From the NCBI GenBank assembly GCA_021161625.1, contig JAGHAG010000033.1:1-5264 (forward strand): DNA of 5,264 nt, written 5' to 3'. The notes beneath the pieces were generated by a model. The model ran no database searches, was not told where the DNA came from, and was given only the letters and a program-made list of their open reading frames with translations. Below, piece by piece: positions 5,220-5,264 of this stretch. Origin of the DNA: Elusimicrobiota bacterium (lineage in GTDB: Bacteria > CG03). Position 1 is the first letter of the stretch. Every line of letters begins with the position of its first letter. A program made the translations under genes and the position numbers.

Positions 5220-5264
5220 GAAATATGCTCGCTGATGGAAATTTAACCACAGCCCTTTCCTTAG
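5220..5264. other. Right edge of window, no decidable gene
   Basis: Two minus-strand frames are open from the window edge through the heptamer array, one ending at TAA 5117-5115 and the other at TGA 5103-5101. Either could be the tail of an upstream gene. On the + strand an ATG at 5225 begins an open frame of 13 codons (M-L-A-D-G-N-L-T-T) without a clear SD. Too little sequence is present to choose, so no gene is called. Confidence 0.3.

Overview
The window is an AT-rich, very compact bacterial segment. Every supported gene lies on the minus strand, so the genes read from right to left. A TolC-family outer-membrane protein, an exported patatin and a lipoprotein signal peptide all point to a Gram-negative-type (diderm) bacterium. 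I cannot name the lineage from this sequence. The low GC, overlapping genes and short degenerate tandem repeats between genes would suit an uncultured or thermophilic candidate phylum, but that is only an impression.

In transcription order: a leader at about 5264-5050 holds a degenerate heptanucleotide tandem array, a plausible sigma70-type promoter and a strong Shine-Dalgarno site. Next come argG (argininosuccinate synthase) and argH (argininosuccinate lyase), joined by a 4-nt ATGA overlap. A 56-residue two-helix membrane protein follows at 2526-2356. It starts inside the argH 3' end and is easily missed because it is short. Its stop codon overlaps the ATG of a TolC-like outer-membrane protein, again as ATGA. 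That gene in turn overlaps a patatin-family hydrolase with a TTG start. About 31 nt further on, the 5' end of a lipoprotein gene begins and runs off the left edge of the window.

The unbroken chain of overlaps implies one transcript that joins the last two steps of arginine synthesis to a set of envelope genes: small membrane protein, outer-membrane channel, exported lipid-acyl hydrolase and lipoprotein. The two halves have no obvious biochemical link. The envelope half may be a small functional module of its own.

The most unusual feature is at the left end. The lipoprotein's 5' end, from before the start codon to close to the lipobox, consists largely of 7-, 8- and 14-nt repeats. Six tandem heptamers encode exactly 14 residues of the signal peptide core. 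A related heptamer array, on the same strand, lies upstream of argG at the other end of the operon. No tRNA, rRNA, CRISPR array, insertion sequence or convincing terminator was found.
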